Shown: positions 1 through 6,688 of the stretch, in pieces
How positions within the stretch are numbered: position 1 is the first letter of the stretch
Layout of the letters: each line of letters opens with the position of its first letter
Source: DASRBA01 sp036559665
GTDB taxonomy: Bacteria > Myxococcota > Myxococcia > Myxococcales > Myxococcaceae
Assembly (NCBI GenBank): GCA_036559665.1
Contig: DATBSS010000736.1
Span: forward strand, 1-7,471
Direction of reading: 5' to 3'
Length of the DNA stretch: 7,471 nucleotides
Translations under genes and position numbers: made by a program
The notes under the pieces: model-generated
Told to the model about the DNA's origin: nothing
What the model saw: the letters and a program-made list of their open reading frames with translations, nothing else
Databases searched by the model: none

Positions 1-1831
1 AGGTGGTCCCCCGTCCGACCTCGGTGGCGACGTCGATCTTTCCCTGGTGTTCGGAGATCACCCGGTAGGCCACCGACAGCCCGAGCCCGACGTTGGTCCA
101 CACGTCCTTGGTGGTGAAGAACGGGTCGTAGATGCGGGGGAGGTGCTCGGGGGCGATGCCCTTGCCGGTGTCGGTGATCTCCACCACCGCGTTCTGCGCT
201 TCGGCGCGGGTGGCGATCTTCAGCTCCTTGACCTGCGCCTTCATCATCGCGGTGCGCGCGTTCTGCATCATCGCCAGCACCACCTGGGAGAGGTGGCCGG
301 GGTCGCCCTGCACCATCAGCACGCCGGGCTGGAGCTTCACCACTACCGCGATGCCCTCGCCCCTCGTCTGGTGGTCGGAGAGCGCGAACGCGTCCCGCAC
401 CACCGCGTTGAGGTCCATGGGGCGCAACGCGCCCTTCTCGCGCGCCTGGGAGAAGCGGAGCAGGTTCTGGGTGATGTCCTTGCAGCGCTTGGCCATCTGC
501 TCGATCTTCTTGAGCGTGTCGAAGTCCGGGTCTTCCTCCGGGCGGTCGAGCATCAGCAGCTGCGTGTTCCCCAGGATGCCGGCGAGCGGGTTGTTGATCT
601 CGTGCGCCACCCCCGCGCCGAGCTGGCCGATGGCGGCCATCTTCTGGCTCTCCAGCAGCTGGGCCTGGGCGTCCCTGAGGTCCTGGGTGGCCTCCTCCAC
701 CTTCTGCCTCAGCTCGTCGTTCCAGCGCATCAGCTTGGCGCGCGCGGCCTCCAGCTCGCCGCCCATCCGGTTGAACGTCTCCGACAGGTCGGTCAGCTCG
801 TCGGCGCCGGTGACCGGGATGCGCGCGCCCAGGTCCCCCTGGGAGAACGACTCCGCGCCCTTCGCCACCGCGCCGATCCGCCGGTTCATCCGCAGCGTGA
901 AGGTGCCGCCCGCCAGCAGCAGGACCACCAGCGCGGCGCCCACCGAGAGCAGCACCGTCCAGCGCATGGCGCGCACCGGCTTCAGCGCCACCCGTTCCGG
1001 GACGAAGATCACCGCCAGGAGATCCACCTGCCCGTGCACCGCGCGCGCCGAGACGAGGTACGGCTCGCCCAGGGTGACGATGGAGAAGCTGTGGACCGCG
1101 TCGTCGTGCACCACCTCGCGCACCGGCTGCCAGAGCGCGGCGGGGAGCGGCTCCAGCAGCGCGTGCGCCTCCGAGCTGGCCACCACCCTGCCCTCCCCGT
1201 CCACCAGGTCGATGCGGCCGCTCTCCGGCGTGGCGCGCGAGCCCAGCACCTGGTCCATCTTGCCCAGGCCCAGCTCCGCCAGCACGAAGGGGGAGTGCTT
1301 CTCCGCCTGGAGCTTCACCGCCACCGCCAGCGCCGCCATCGTCCCCAGCGAGTGCGGGTAGACGGTGCTGAGCGCCGCCTGGCCCCTGCCCCCGGCGGCC
1401 AGGGAGCCGACCGGGATGGCGTGCTGGAGCCGCTCGCGGCCCTGCTCGTAGGCGAAGGGCGGGTGGTTCCCCATCCCGTTCTTGACGAACAGCGGCCCGG
1501 CCACGAGCGCGCCGTTCGAGTCCACCATCTCCACCGCGCTCACCGACTCCGAGCGCTGGTAGAGAAGCTTCAGCAGGCTGTCGCGCACCTCGGGGTCGGC
1601 GGTGGCCCAGTCGACGTTGAACTGCTCGGCGGAGTGGGCGATGGACTCCACCGCCCCCAGAAGCTCGGTGGAGACGGCCTCCGCCGCGCCGGTCGCGCGC
1701 GCCTGCTGCTCGCTGGTGATGCGCCGGGCGATCTCCGCCTCCGCGCCGCGCAGGAGCAAGAACCCCACCACCGCCAGCGGGAGCACCGTGGCGGCCAGCA
1801 TGAAGAGGATGAGCTGTTGGTAGAGCTTCAT
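1..1831 (-). CDS. Membrane-bound sensor histidine kinase, Cache-like sensor + HAMP + HisKA + HATPase (3' end cut by window edge)
   Basis: Translating the minus strand from the ATG at 1831-1829 gives 610 codons with no stop before the window edge. Helix 1 (about residues 6-27) and helix 2 (about 291-311) bracket a roughly 260-residue extracytoplasmic region. Its two segments IDLVDGEGRVVASS and EMVDSNGALVAGP resemble Cache-type sensor strands. A HAMP linker (about 312-365) and a charged coiled coil (about 366-398) follow. The HisKA domain has the phospho-acceptor H410 in GVAHEINNPLAG. The ATPase domain shows N524 (QNARTAM), D554 in DTGKGI, the F box YDPFFTTK and the G2 box VGLGLS. The HEINNPL and QNA style resembles NtrB-like kinases. 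The protein should autophosphorylate at H410 and pass phosphate to a receiver; the ligand is unknown. Only about 10-20 residues seem to be missing at the C-terminus. Its ATG overlaps the stop of the upstream hybrid kinase by 4 bases and no Shine-Dalgarno is visible, which suggests translational coupling. Kinase identity is near certain; the Cache call is moderate. Confidence 0.93.
   Translation of the reverse strand, partial: MKLYQQLILFMLAATVLPLAVVGFLLLRGAEAEIARRITSEQQARATGAAEAVSTELLGAVESIAHSAEQFNVDWATADPEVRDSLLKLLYQRSESVSAVEMVDSNGALVAGPLFVKNGMGNHPPFAYEQGRERLQHAIPVGSLAAGGRGQAALSTVYPHSLGTMAALAVAVKLQAEKHSPFVLAELGLGKMDQVLGSRATPESGRIDLVDGEGRVVASSEAHALLEPLPAALWQPVREVVHDDAVHSFSIVTLGEPYLVSARAVHGQVDLLAVIFVPERVALKPVRAMRWTVLLSVGAALVVLLLAGGTFTLRMNRRIGAVAKGAESFSQGDLGARIPVTGADELTDLSETFNRMGGELEAARAKLMRWNDELRQKVEEATQDLRDAQAQLLESQKMAAIGQLGAGVAHEINNPLAGILGNTQLLMLDRPEEDPDFDTLKKIEQMAKRCKDITQNLLRFSQAREKGALRPMDLNAVVRDAFALSDHQTRGEGIAVVVKLQPGVLMVQGDPGHLSQVVLAMMQNARTAMMKAQVKELKIATRAEAQNAVVEITDTGKGIAPEHLPRIYDPFFTTKDVWTNVGLGLSVAYRVISEHQGKIDVATEVGRGTT
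1828..1831 (-). other. ATGA stop/start overlap between the two kinase genes
   Basis: On the minus strand the hybrid kinase stop TGA (1830-1828) shares bases with the ATG (1831-1829) of the membrane-bound kinase. No Shine-Dalgarno-like sequence sits just upstream of the second ATG (the preceding minus-strand bases read CATCGCCACCGC). Re-initiation after termination is therefore the likely way the second kinase is translated, which would tie the two protein levels together. Confidence 0.85.
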
Positions 1832-4800
1832 GCGGTGGCGATGGGGACGCCCTTGGCCGGCGTCTTGAGGTCCCGGTCGCTGCGCAGGTAGACGCTCCCG
1901 GAGATCGCCTTGGCGCGCTTCTTCAGATCAGCCGCCTGCCGCGCCAGCTGCGCGTGGCTGGAGGACACGCCGTCGCACATCACCGCGGCGATGGAGACGC
2001 TCATGATGGGGAACTGCCGCTTCTCGCCGTAGCGATCGTCGCCCTCGATGTAGCCGCGCTCGCGGTCCTTCCAGTCGTAGTAGAGCGGGATGATCCGGTC
2101 GAACTCCTCGATGCACCGCTGGCAGATCCGGTCCACGTTGGCGGGCGAGGTGATGAACACGAAGTCGTCGCCGGCCACGTGCCCGAGGAAGTCGCTCGAA
2201 TCTCCCAGGTGGGCCAGCACCTGGCGGAGCAGGTCGCCGGTCTGGCGCACCACCGCGTCCGCCTTCGCGTAGCCGTAGTAGTCGTTGTAGGCCTTGAGGT
2301 TGTCCAGGTCGAGGTAGCAGAAGGCGAAGGGCGCCTTCTCGCGCAGGCGGCGGAGCGTCTCGCGCTCGATGGCGGCGGACCCGGGCAACTGGGTGGTGGG
2401 CGAGCTGCCCATCTCCTGCTCGCGCCTCCTGAGCACCGACTCCACCCGCGCGCCCAGCTCCAGGGCGTCGAACGGCTTGACCAGGTAGTCGTCGCCGCCC
2501 AGCTTGAGCGCCTTCACCTTGGAGGCGGTCTCGGTGCGCCCGGAGATGAAGATCACCGAGAGGTGGCTGGAGGCGCGCTCCGCCTTCAGCTCCTCCAGGA
2601 AGTCGAAGCCCTCCCCGTCCGGCAAGGTGACGTCCAGCAGCATCAGCTCCGGCCGCTGCTCCCGGAGCGACCGCCTGGCCTCGGCGATGCTGCCGGCGGT
2701 GGCCACCTCGAAGCCCATGTTGGAGAGCACCTCGGCGCAGATGGCGGCGATCTGGGGGTCGTCGTCCACCACCAGCACCCGCCCCCGCTTCTGGCTGGAG
2801 CGCCCGCGCAGCACCATGGAGTCCAGCGCGGCGAACAGCTTGTCCTGGAAGATGGGCTTGAGCAGGAAGGCGTTGGCGCCGCGCTGCAGCGCGCGCGCCC
2901 GCTCGTCGGTGGAGGAGACCAGGAGGATGGACGCGTTGCGGGTGTCCGGGTCGTTGCGGAGGATCTCCGCCAGCTCCACCCCGTCCACGCTCCCGGTCAG
3001 CCGCGCGTCCGAGACGATCACCTCGGGGCGGTGGCGGCGGGCGAGCGACATGGCCTGTTCTGCGTTCCGCGCCACCACCACCGCGTAGCCGCGCGAGAGC
3101 AGCAGGTGCTTGAGCGCGAAGCCGGCGAACGGGTCGTCGTCCACCACCAGCACCCGCCCGCGGGGCGGCGCCTGGCGCTTCACCCCCGACTCGGTGTCGT
3201 CAGGCGGGTCCAGGAACTCCGCCCCGGGCTCCACCGGGAGCACCGCCACGAAGCGGGCGCTGTTCTCCATGGCCTCGGCCCAGATGTGCCCGCCGTGCGC
3301 GCGCACGATGCTGCGGGAGATGGCCAGCCCCAGGCCGGTGCCGCGGGAGGTGCGGGTCCGCGCGGAGCGGGCCTGTTCGAACTTGTCGAAGATGCGCTCC
3401 AGGTCCTGCTCGGCGATGGGCTGGCCGGAGTTCCACATGGACAGCACGGAGTAGCCGGGGACGCCATCCGGGGCGCCCAGCGCCACCTGCACCTCGCCGT
3501 CCTCGTCGGTGTACTTCACCGCGTTGGTGAGCAGGTTGTTGAGCACCTGGTTGAGGCGGTGGGGGTCCGCCAGCGAGCGCAGGGGCGAGGGAGGCAGGAC
3601 GGTGGAGACCCGGATCCGCTTGTCGGTGAAGGCCGGGCCGTACTTCTCCACCGCCTTCCCCAGAAGCTCGTCCAGCGAGATGAGCTCGAAGCTCATCCGC
3701 ATCTTGCCCTTGGCCAGCTTGGTGAGGTCCAAAAGGTCGTCCACGATGCTGTTCAGCATGTCCGTGGATTCCTTGGCCATGTGCAGGTAGCGCGCCTGCT
3801 TCTCGTTGATGTCCCCGGCCAGAAAGTTGAGCACCAGGTCCAGCGCGCCGGAGATGGAGGTGAGCGGGGTGCGCAGCTCGTGGCTGACGATGGAGACGAA
3901 CTCCTCCTTGCGCTCCTCCAGCTGCTTCTGTTCGGTGATGTCGCGGAGCACCACGCACACCCCGCGGAAGATGTTGCGGGAGTCCACCACCGGGGAGACG
4001 GTGGACTGGAGCGTGCGCTCGTAGAGGCTGAGCTCCTGGCGGATCACCTGCGAGCCGCCGTACTCCCAGCCGCGCATCAGCTCGAACGGGTGGAAGCCGA
4101 GGATCTCCTGGATGTAGCGGGGGGCCCAGTCCTGCGGTTCGTCCGGCAGGTGGAGCATCTTCCGCGCCGCCGGGTTGACCACCACCACGTCGTTCTTCTC
4201 GTCGGTGAGCAGCACCCCGTCCGCCATGGACTCCACCATCCGCTCGATGCGGCGGCGGGACTCCTCCTCGGAGGCGCGCAGGGTGAGGATGGCGTCGGTG
4301 GTCTGGTTGGCCAACACGTCCAACAGCTCGCCGTCCTCGCCGGTGTAGTGGTCCGGCTGCGCGGAGAAGAGCGACACCGTGCCCATCAGCCGGCTCTGCG
4401 CCAAAAGCGGCACGGAGAGCGCGCTGGCCATGGTGGCGGGCAGCCCGGGCTCCTGGCTGGCGCTGCCGGTGACGTGGATGTGGAGGCGGTCCTCGGTGAG
4501 CAGCACCCCGGACTGCTTGCGGTAGGAGGCGATCGCCGAATCCTTCACCCACAGCAGCGCCTTGTCGGAGACCACGCCGTGGCAGCGGAGGCGCAGGATG
4601 GCGGAGGTGCCGTCGCCCACCGCCACCAGCGCGGCGGCGCAGTCGTAGGGGAGGACGCGCGCCACCGCGTTGAGCACCCGGTCCACGATGACGTCGTAGG
4701 TGACCGCCTGGTTCGATTGCTCGCGGGACACCTGGTACATCAAGGAGAGCGCCTCCACCCGCTTGTGGAGGGCGTGGAGCAGGCGGTCCTTCTCGCGCCG

Positions 4801-5190
4801 GAGCTGGGTGAACTCCAGGGCGTTCTTCACCGTCATGAACAGGTCGCCGAAGTCCCAGGGCTTGGTGACGTAGCGGTAGACCTGCCCCTGGTTGATGGCG
4901 GCGATCAGGTCCTCCGGCTCGGTGTAGCCGGTGAGGAGGATGGTGGTGATGTCGATGCCCTCGCCGCGCGCCGCGGTGACCAGCTCGATGCCGGTCATGT
5001 GCGGCATCTTCTGGTCGGTGATCAGGACGTCGATCTTCCGCTCGCGGAGGATGGGCAGCGCCTCCGCGCCGGAGGAGGCGGTGCGGACGGTGTACCGCCG
5101 CTCCAGCATCTTCTTGAGCACCTCCAGCACGGAGGGCTCGTCGTCGACGCAGAGGATGGTGTAGCGCTGTTCGGGATGGGGGCCGGCCAT
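1828..5190 (-). CDS. Cytoplasmic hybrid histidine kinase/response regulator: REC-GAF-PAS-HisKA-HATPase-REC-REC-GGDEF-like
   Basis: This 1120-residue protein has no membrane segment. REC1 (about 11-127) has acidic D16/D17, acceptor D59, T87 and K110 in YRYVTKPWD. A GAF-like domain spans about 160-305 and a PAS about 311-420, ending in LRDITEQKQLE. HisKA has H437 in VSHELRTPLTS. The ATPase domain (about 540-655) has N552/N556, a G1 box read as WNSGQPI (N587 where Asp is usual), FDKFEQ and GTGLGLA. REC2 (about 678-790) has D728 and K778; REC3 (about 803-922) has D853 and K905. The last domain (about 930-1105) is GGDEF-like, with signature AGDDF at 1006-1010. The PleD-equivalent metal and substrate residues D961, N969 and D978 are kept, but the inhibitory RxxD is absent (D997 at the Arg position). 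An insertion around 1039-1060 (GYIEGDDRYG) precedes FPIMSVSIA. Expected role: integrate a phospho-signal at REC1 with GAF/PAS input and relay it to REC2/REC3. Diguanylate cyclase activity is uncertain. The ATG lies 15 bases after the membrane-protein stop; no strong Shine-Dalgarno is seen. Confidence 0.95.
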   Translation of the reverse strand: MAGPHPEQRYTILCVDDEPSVLEVLKKMLERRYTVRTASSGAEALPILRERKIDVLITDQKMPHMTGIELVTAARGEGIDITTILLTGYTEPEDLIAAINQGQVYRYVTKPWDFGDLFMTVKNALEFTQLRREKDRLLHALHKRVEALSLMYQVSREQSNQAVTYDVIVDRVLNAVARVLPYDCAAALVAVGDGTSAILRLRCHGVVSDKALLWVKDSAIASYRKQSGVLLTEDRLHIHVTGSASQEPGLPATMASALSVPLLAQSRLMGTVSLFSAQPDHYTGEDGELLDVLANQTTDAILTLRASEEESRRRIERMVESMADGVLLTDEKNDVVVVNPAARKMLHLPDEPQDWAPRYIQEILGFHPFELMRGWEYGGSQVIRQELSLYERTLQSTVSPVVDSRNIFRGVCVVLRDITEQKQLEERKEEFVSIVSHELRTPLTSISGALDLVLNFLAGDINEKQARYLHMAKESTDMLNSIVDDLLDLTKLAKGKMRMSFELISLDELLGKAVEKYGPAFTDKRIRVSTVLPPSPLRSLADPHRLNQVLNNLLTNAVKYTDEDGEVQVALGAPDGVPGYSVLSMWNSGQPIAEQDLERIFDKFEQARSARTRTSRGTGLGLAISRSIVRAHGGHIWAEAMENSARFVAVLPVEPGAEFLDPPDDTESGVKRQAPPRGRVLVVDDDPFAGFALKHLLLSRGYAVVVARNAEQAMSLARRHRPEVIVSDARLTGSVDGVELAEILRNDPDTRNASILLVSSTDERARALQRGANAFLLKPIFQDKLFAALDSMVLRGRSSQKRGRVLVVDDDPQIAAICAEVLSNMGFEVATAGSIAEARRSLREQRPELMLLDVTLPDGEGFDFLEELKAERASSHLSVIFISGRTETASKVKALKLGGDDYLVKPFDALELGARVESVLRRREQEMGSSPTTQLPGSAAIERETLRRLREKAPFAFCYLDLDNLKAYNDYYGYAKADAVVRQTGDLLRQVLAHLGDSSDFLGHVAGDDFVFITSPANVDRICQRCIEEFDRIIPLYYDWKDRERGYIEGDDRYGEKRQFPIMSVSIAAVMCDGVSSSHAQLARQAADLKKRAKAISGSVYLRSDRDLKTPAKGVPIATA

Positions 5191-5205
5191 CGGGGGTCGA
5201 CGAGT

Positions 5206-6048
5206 CTAGCCAGCGCTTCCCGGGGCGTCGACGGGAAGGGCGTCCAAGATGGGGGGTGGAGCCGGTTTTTCGGGCTCCGGCGCTGGAGGAGGCTCCGGCG
5301 GCGGCTCCCGGTCCAGCGCCTGGAGCGCCCCGATCCGCGACAGCTCCAGCACCGCCCAGGCCAACGCGGTGGTGAGCCCGGCGATCACCCGCGCCCAGAG
5401 TGAAGCCACGGGCGAGCCCGCCTGGCCCGCCATCGCCGCCACGCTGGACCCGCCCAGCTCCACCATCCAGCGGGCGATCCCGGTCACCGCCACCACGGCG
5501 AGCGGCGGGAAGGGGCGCTGGGCCAGGGAGCGGGCAGCCTCCGCCAGGGAGGCGCTGAAGGGTTCGTCCCGGGCGATGGAGCGGGCCAGCGCGACGTCGG
5601 ACCAGAGCGCCACGAAGAGGGCGAGCAGCATCCCGCCGGAGAGGGTCACGGACAGCGCGAGCGACGGGGCGGCGGCGGCGCCCTCGCCCGCCTCCTTGAA
5701 CCAGGCCACCAGCGAGGCCAGGAGCCCCGCCCACCACCACAGGCGCAGGGTGAGCTCCAGCGCGGCGGACATGGCGAAGTAGCCCAGCGCGCGGGCGGGG
5801 GCGGCGCCGAAGGCGGCGTAGAGGACGACGGCGCGAGCGGCGCGGCAGCCCAGGAACCCCGCGGACAGGGCGGCGGCGCCGGACCACAGCACCCGGGCGT
5901 CGCCGCGCTGGAAGGCTTCGAGGAGGACCAGCGGGGCGGCGGCGGTGGCGAACAGCTCCCCGGCCCCGGCGGCGAAGAGCGCCAGCGCCGGCCAGGCGCG
6001 GGAGAAGGCGCGGCGGGTTCCTTCGCGAAGAGCGCCGGAGACAGTCAC
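5206..6048 (-). CDS. Six-helix integral membrane protein with proline-rich tail, function unknown
   Basis: Read from the GTG at 6048-6046 this is 280 residues, beginning (M)TVSGALREGTRRAFSRAWP. The frame stays open further upstream to an ATG at 6429. That extra part is antisense to the VOC gene and reads as hydrophilic, Arg/His/Val-rich shadow sequence, and no start codon lies between it and the GTG, so I chose the GTG. Hydrophobic stretches suggest about six helices (roughly residues 18-45, 52-80, 87-116, 128-150, 181-204, 216-240). A motif RLWWWAGLLASLVAW sits in helix 3. The last 35 residues are a proline/glutamate-rich tail (PPPEPPPAPEPEKPAPPP), probably a disordered cytoplasmic extension. 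The overall look resembles small uncharacterised bacterial membrane proteins, but I do not recognise a family. It lies 15 bases upstream of the hybrid kinase in the same direction, so the two are probably co-transcribed and may act together, for example as a membrane partner of a soluble kinase. That link is inference. Confidence 0.75.
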   Translation of the reverse strand: MTVSGALREGTRRAFSRAWPALALFAAGAGELFATAAAPLVLLEAFQRGDARVLWSGAAALSAGFLGCRAARAVVLYAAFGAAPARALGYFAMSAALELTLRLWWWAGLLASLVAWFKEAGEGAAAAPSLALSVTLSGGMLLALFVALWSDVALARSIARDEPFSASLAEAARSLAQRPFPPLAVVAVTGIARWMVELGGSSVAAMAGQAGSPVASLWARVIAGLTTALAWAVLELSRIGALQALDREPPPEPPPAPEPEKPAPPPILDALPVDAPGSAG

Positions 6049-6075
6049 GGGCGAATGAGCGTAGCGTCCGCGCCC
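6049..6075. promoter_or_regulatory. Very short divergent intergenic gap
   Basis: Only 27 bases separate the GTG of the minus-strand membrane protein from the plus-strand VOC ATG. If the VOC gene starts at its upstream in-frame ATG (6055), only 6 bases remain. Neither start has a visible Shine-Dalgarno and I see no sigma-70-like -35/-10 pair. Promoters for both directions must sit inside the opposing coding regions, or transcripts are nearly leaderless. A perfect 10-base palindrome, CTTCGCGAAG at 6021-6030, lies inside the membrane-protein coding start and could be an operator, but may be chance in such GC-rich sequence. Confidence 0.4.
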
Positions 6076-6534
6076 ATGATCGACCACTTCACTTTGACCG
6101 TGCGTGACCTGAAGGCCAGCGTGGCCTTCTACACCGCCGCGCTGAAGCCGCTCGGCTACAGCGTGAAGATGGACTTCGGGGAGTTCGTCGGGTTCGGGGA
6201 CACCCGCAAGCCCTACTTCTTCCTCAAGCCGGGAGCGGTCTCCCCCGCGCCCCAGCACATCGCCTTCGCGGCGGCGAACCGCGCCCTGGTGGACGCGTTC
6301 CACGTCGCGGCGCTGGCGGCCGGCGCCAGGGACGACGGCCAGCCGGGCCTGCGCGAGCAATACCACCCCCACTACTACGGCGCGTTCGTGGTCGACCCCG
6401 ACGGCCACCCGATCGAGGCGGTCTGCCACATGCCCGCCGCAGCGGCCTCGGCCCCGGCCCCGGCTTCGCCGAAGAAGGCCAAGGCCAAGGTAGCGAAGAA
6501 GAAGGCCCCCGCGAAGAAGGCGAAGCGCCGCTAG
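6076..6534 (+). CDS. VOC/glyoxalase-fold protein with lysine-rich C-terminal tail
   Basis: From the ATG at 6076 the product is 152 residues and opens with MIDHFTLTVRDLKASVAFYT, the usual first beta-alpha unit of a vicinal oxygen chelate (VOC) domain. An in-frame ATG at 6055 would add MSVASAP. I prefer 6076 because the family normally begins at this point, but neither start has a good Shine-Dalgarno. The fold is complete to about residue 120. H4, H61 (PQHIAFAA) and E114 (HPIEAVCH) fit the classic VOC metal-ligand pattern, and VVDPDGHPIE is the typical C-terminal strand motif. The domain is about the normal length for a single-domain VOC protein. Residues 121-152 form an Ala/Pro linker and then a tail with 10 Lys and 2 Arg in 22 residues (KKAKAKVAKKKAPAKKAKRR), like histone-H1 or AlgP-type tails that bind nucleic acid. 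The substrate is unknown; isomerase, dioxygenase or resistance-type activities are all possible in this superfamily. Confidence 0.92.
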   Translation: MIDHFTLTVRDLKASVAFYTAALKPLGYSVKMDFGEFVGFGDTRKPYFFLKPGAVSPAPQHIAFAAANRALVDAFHVAALAAGARDDGQPGLREQYHPHYYGAFVVDPDGHPIEAVCHMPAAAASAPAPASPKKAKAKVAKKKAPAKKAKRR

Positions 6535-6560
6535 CAGGCCAGGGCTGTACTGCTGGTTTT
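6531..6560 (+). terminator. Weak terminator-like hairpin at the VOC gene end
   Basis: CTAGCAG (6531-6537, including the stop codon) can pair with CTGCTGG (6550-6556) as a 7-bp stem with one T-G wobble and a 12-base loop, followed directly by TTTT (6557-6560). The stem is short and the T-run brief, so this is only a possible Rho-independent terminator for the VOC transcript. Confidence 0.35.
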
Positions 6561-6637
6561 CTGGGGATCGCCGAGACGGGAGACCCGACTGCCGTCAGGA
6601 GGACGACCTGCCTTGGCGAGGCGACGCGTTCCCGTCC
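6535..6637. other. Non-coding stretch between VOC gene and tRNA fragment
   Basis: Apart from the hairpin at its left end I find no protein gene with a plausible start and no complete RNA gene here. In particular, the 26 or so bases before 6638, where a tRNA acceptor 5' strand and D-arm should lie, show neither a GCGGCGG-like acceptor strand nor a TAGCTCAG-like D-arm. If the tRNA fragment is an attachment scar, this is the sequence on its displaced 5' side. Confidence 0.5.
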
Positions 6638-6684
6638 CGACCTTCCCAAGCTCGGGGTCGCCGGTTCGAACCCGGTCCGCCGCT
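6638..6684 (+). pseudogene. 3' half of tRNA-Gly(CCC), 5' half missing; likely attachment-site remnant
   Basis: The 47 bases fold as tRNA positions 27-73. The anticodon arm is CGACC-TTCCCAA-GCTCG (6638-6654), with anticodon CCC at 6645-6647 and U33 before it. The variable loop is GGGTC (6655-6659). The T arm is GCCGG-TTCGAAC-CCGGT (6660-6676), and the acceptor 3' strand is CCGCCGC (6677-6683). The discriminator T at 6684 is the base typical of bacterial tRNA-Gly. No CCA is encoded (CAG follows). One anticodon-stem pair is broken (C6641 opposite C6651), and no acceptor 5' strand or D-arm exists upstream, so this is not a working tRNA. A 3' tRNA half standing alone is the classic mark left when an integrase uses a tRNA gene as attachment site. 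A decayed tRNA whose 5' end was deleted is the alternative. Confidence 0.8.
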
Positions 6685-6688
6685 CAGA

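Noticed and set aside
47..1891. Plus-strand open frame of 614 codons
   Set aside because: It is the shadow of the membrane-bound histidine kinase on the minus strand, which shows all kinase boxes. The plus-strand product is low-complexity Arg/His/Leu-rich sequence.
1954..5403. Antisense open frame of 1149 codons on the plus strand over the hybrid kinase
   Set aside because: The product is a His/Val/Leu/Gly/Arg-rich string with no domain, and the minus frame encodes a clearly recognisable kinase. Strong G/C bias at third codon positions removes stops from the complementary frame, so long antisense frames are expected.
3200..5887. Minus-strand open frame of 895 codons spanning the kinase and membrane-protein genes
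   Set aside because: It lies in another frame of the same strand, is Arg/Pro/Gly-rich, has no domain, and crosses the clear boundary between two real genes.
6049..6429. N-terminal extension of the membrane protein to an ATG at 6429
   Set aside because: These 127 codons are exactly antisense to the VOC coding sequence and read as hydrophilic shadow protein. The membrane-protein character starts right after the GTG at 6048.
6612..6684. Complete tRNA gene
   Set aside because: I looked for a 5' acceptor strand pairing with CCGCCGC and for a D-arm in the bases before 6638 and found neither, so only the 3' half is supported.
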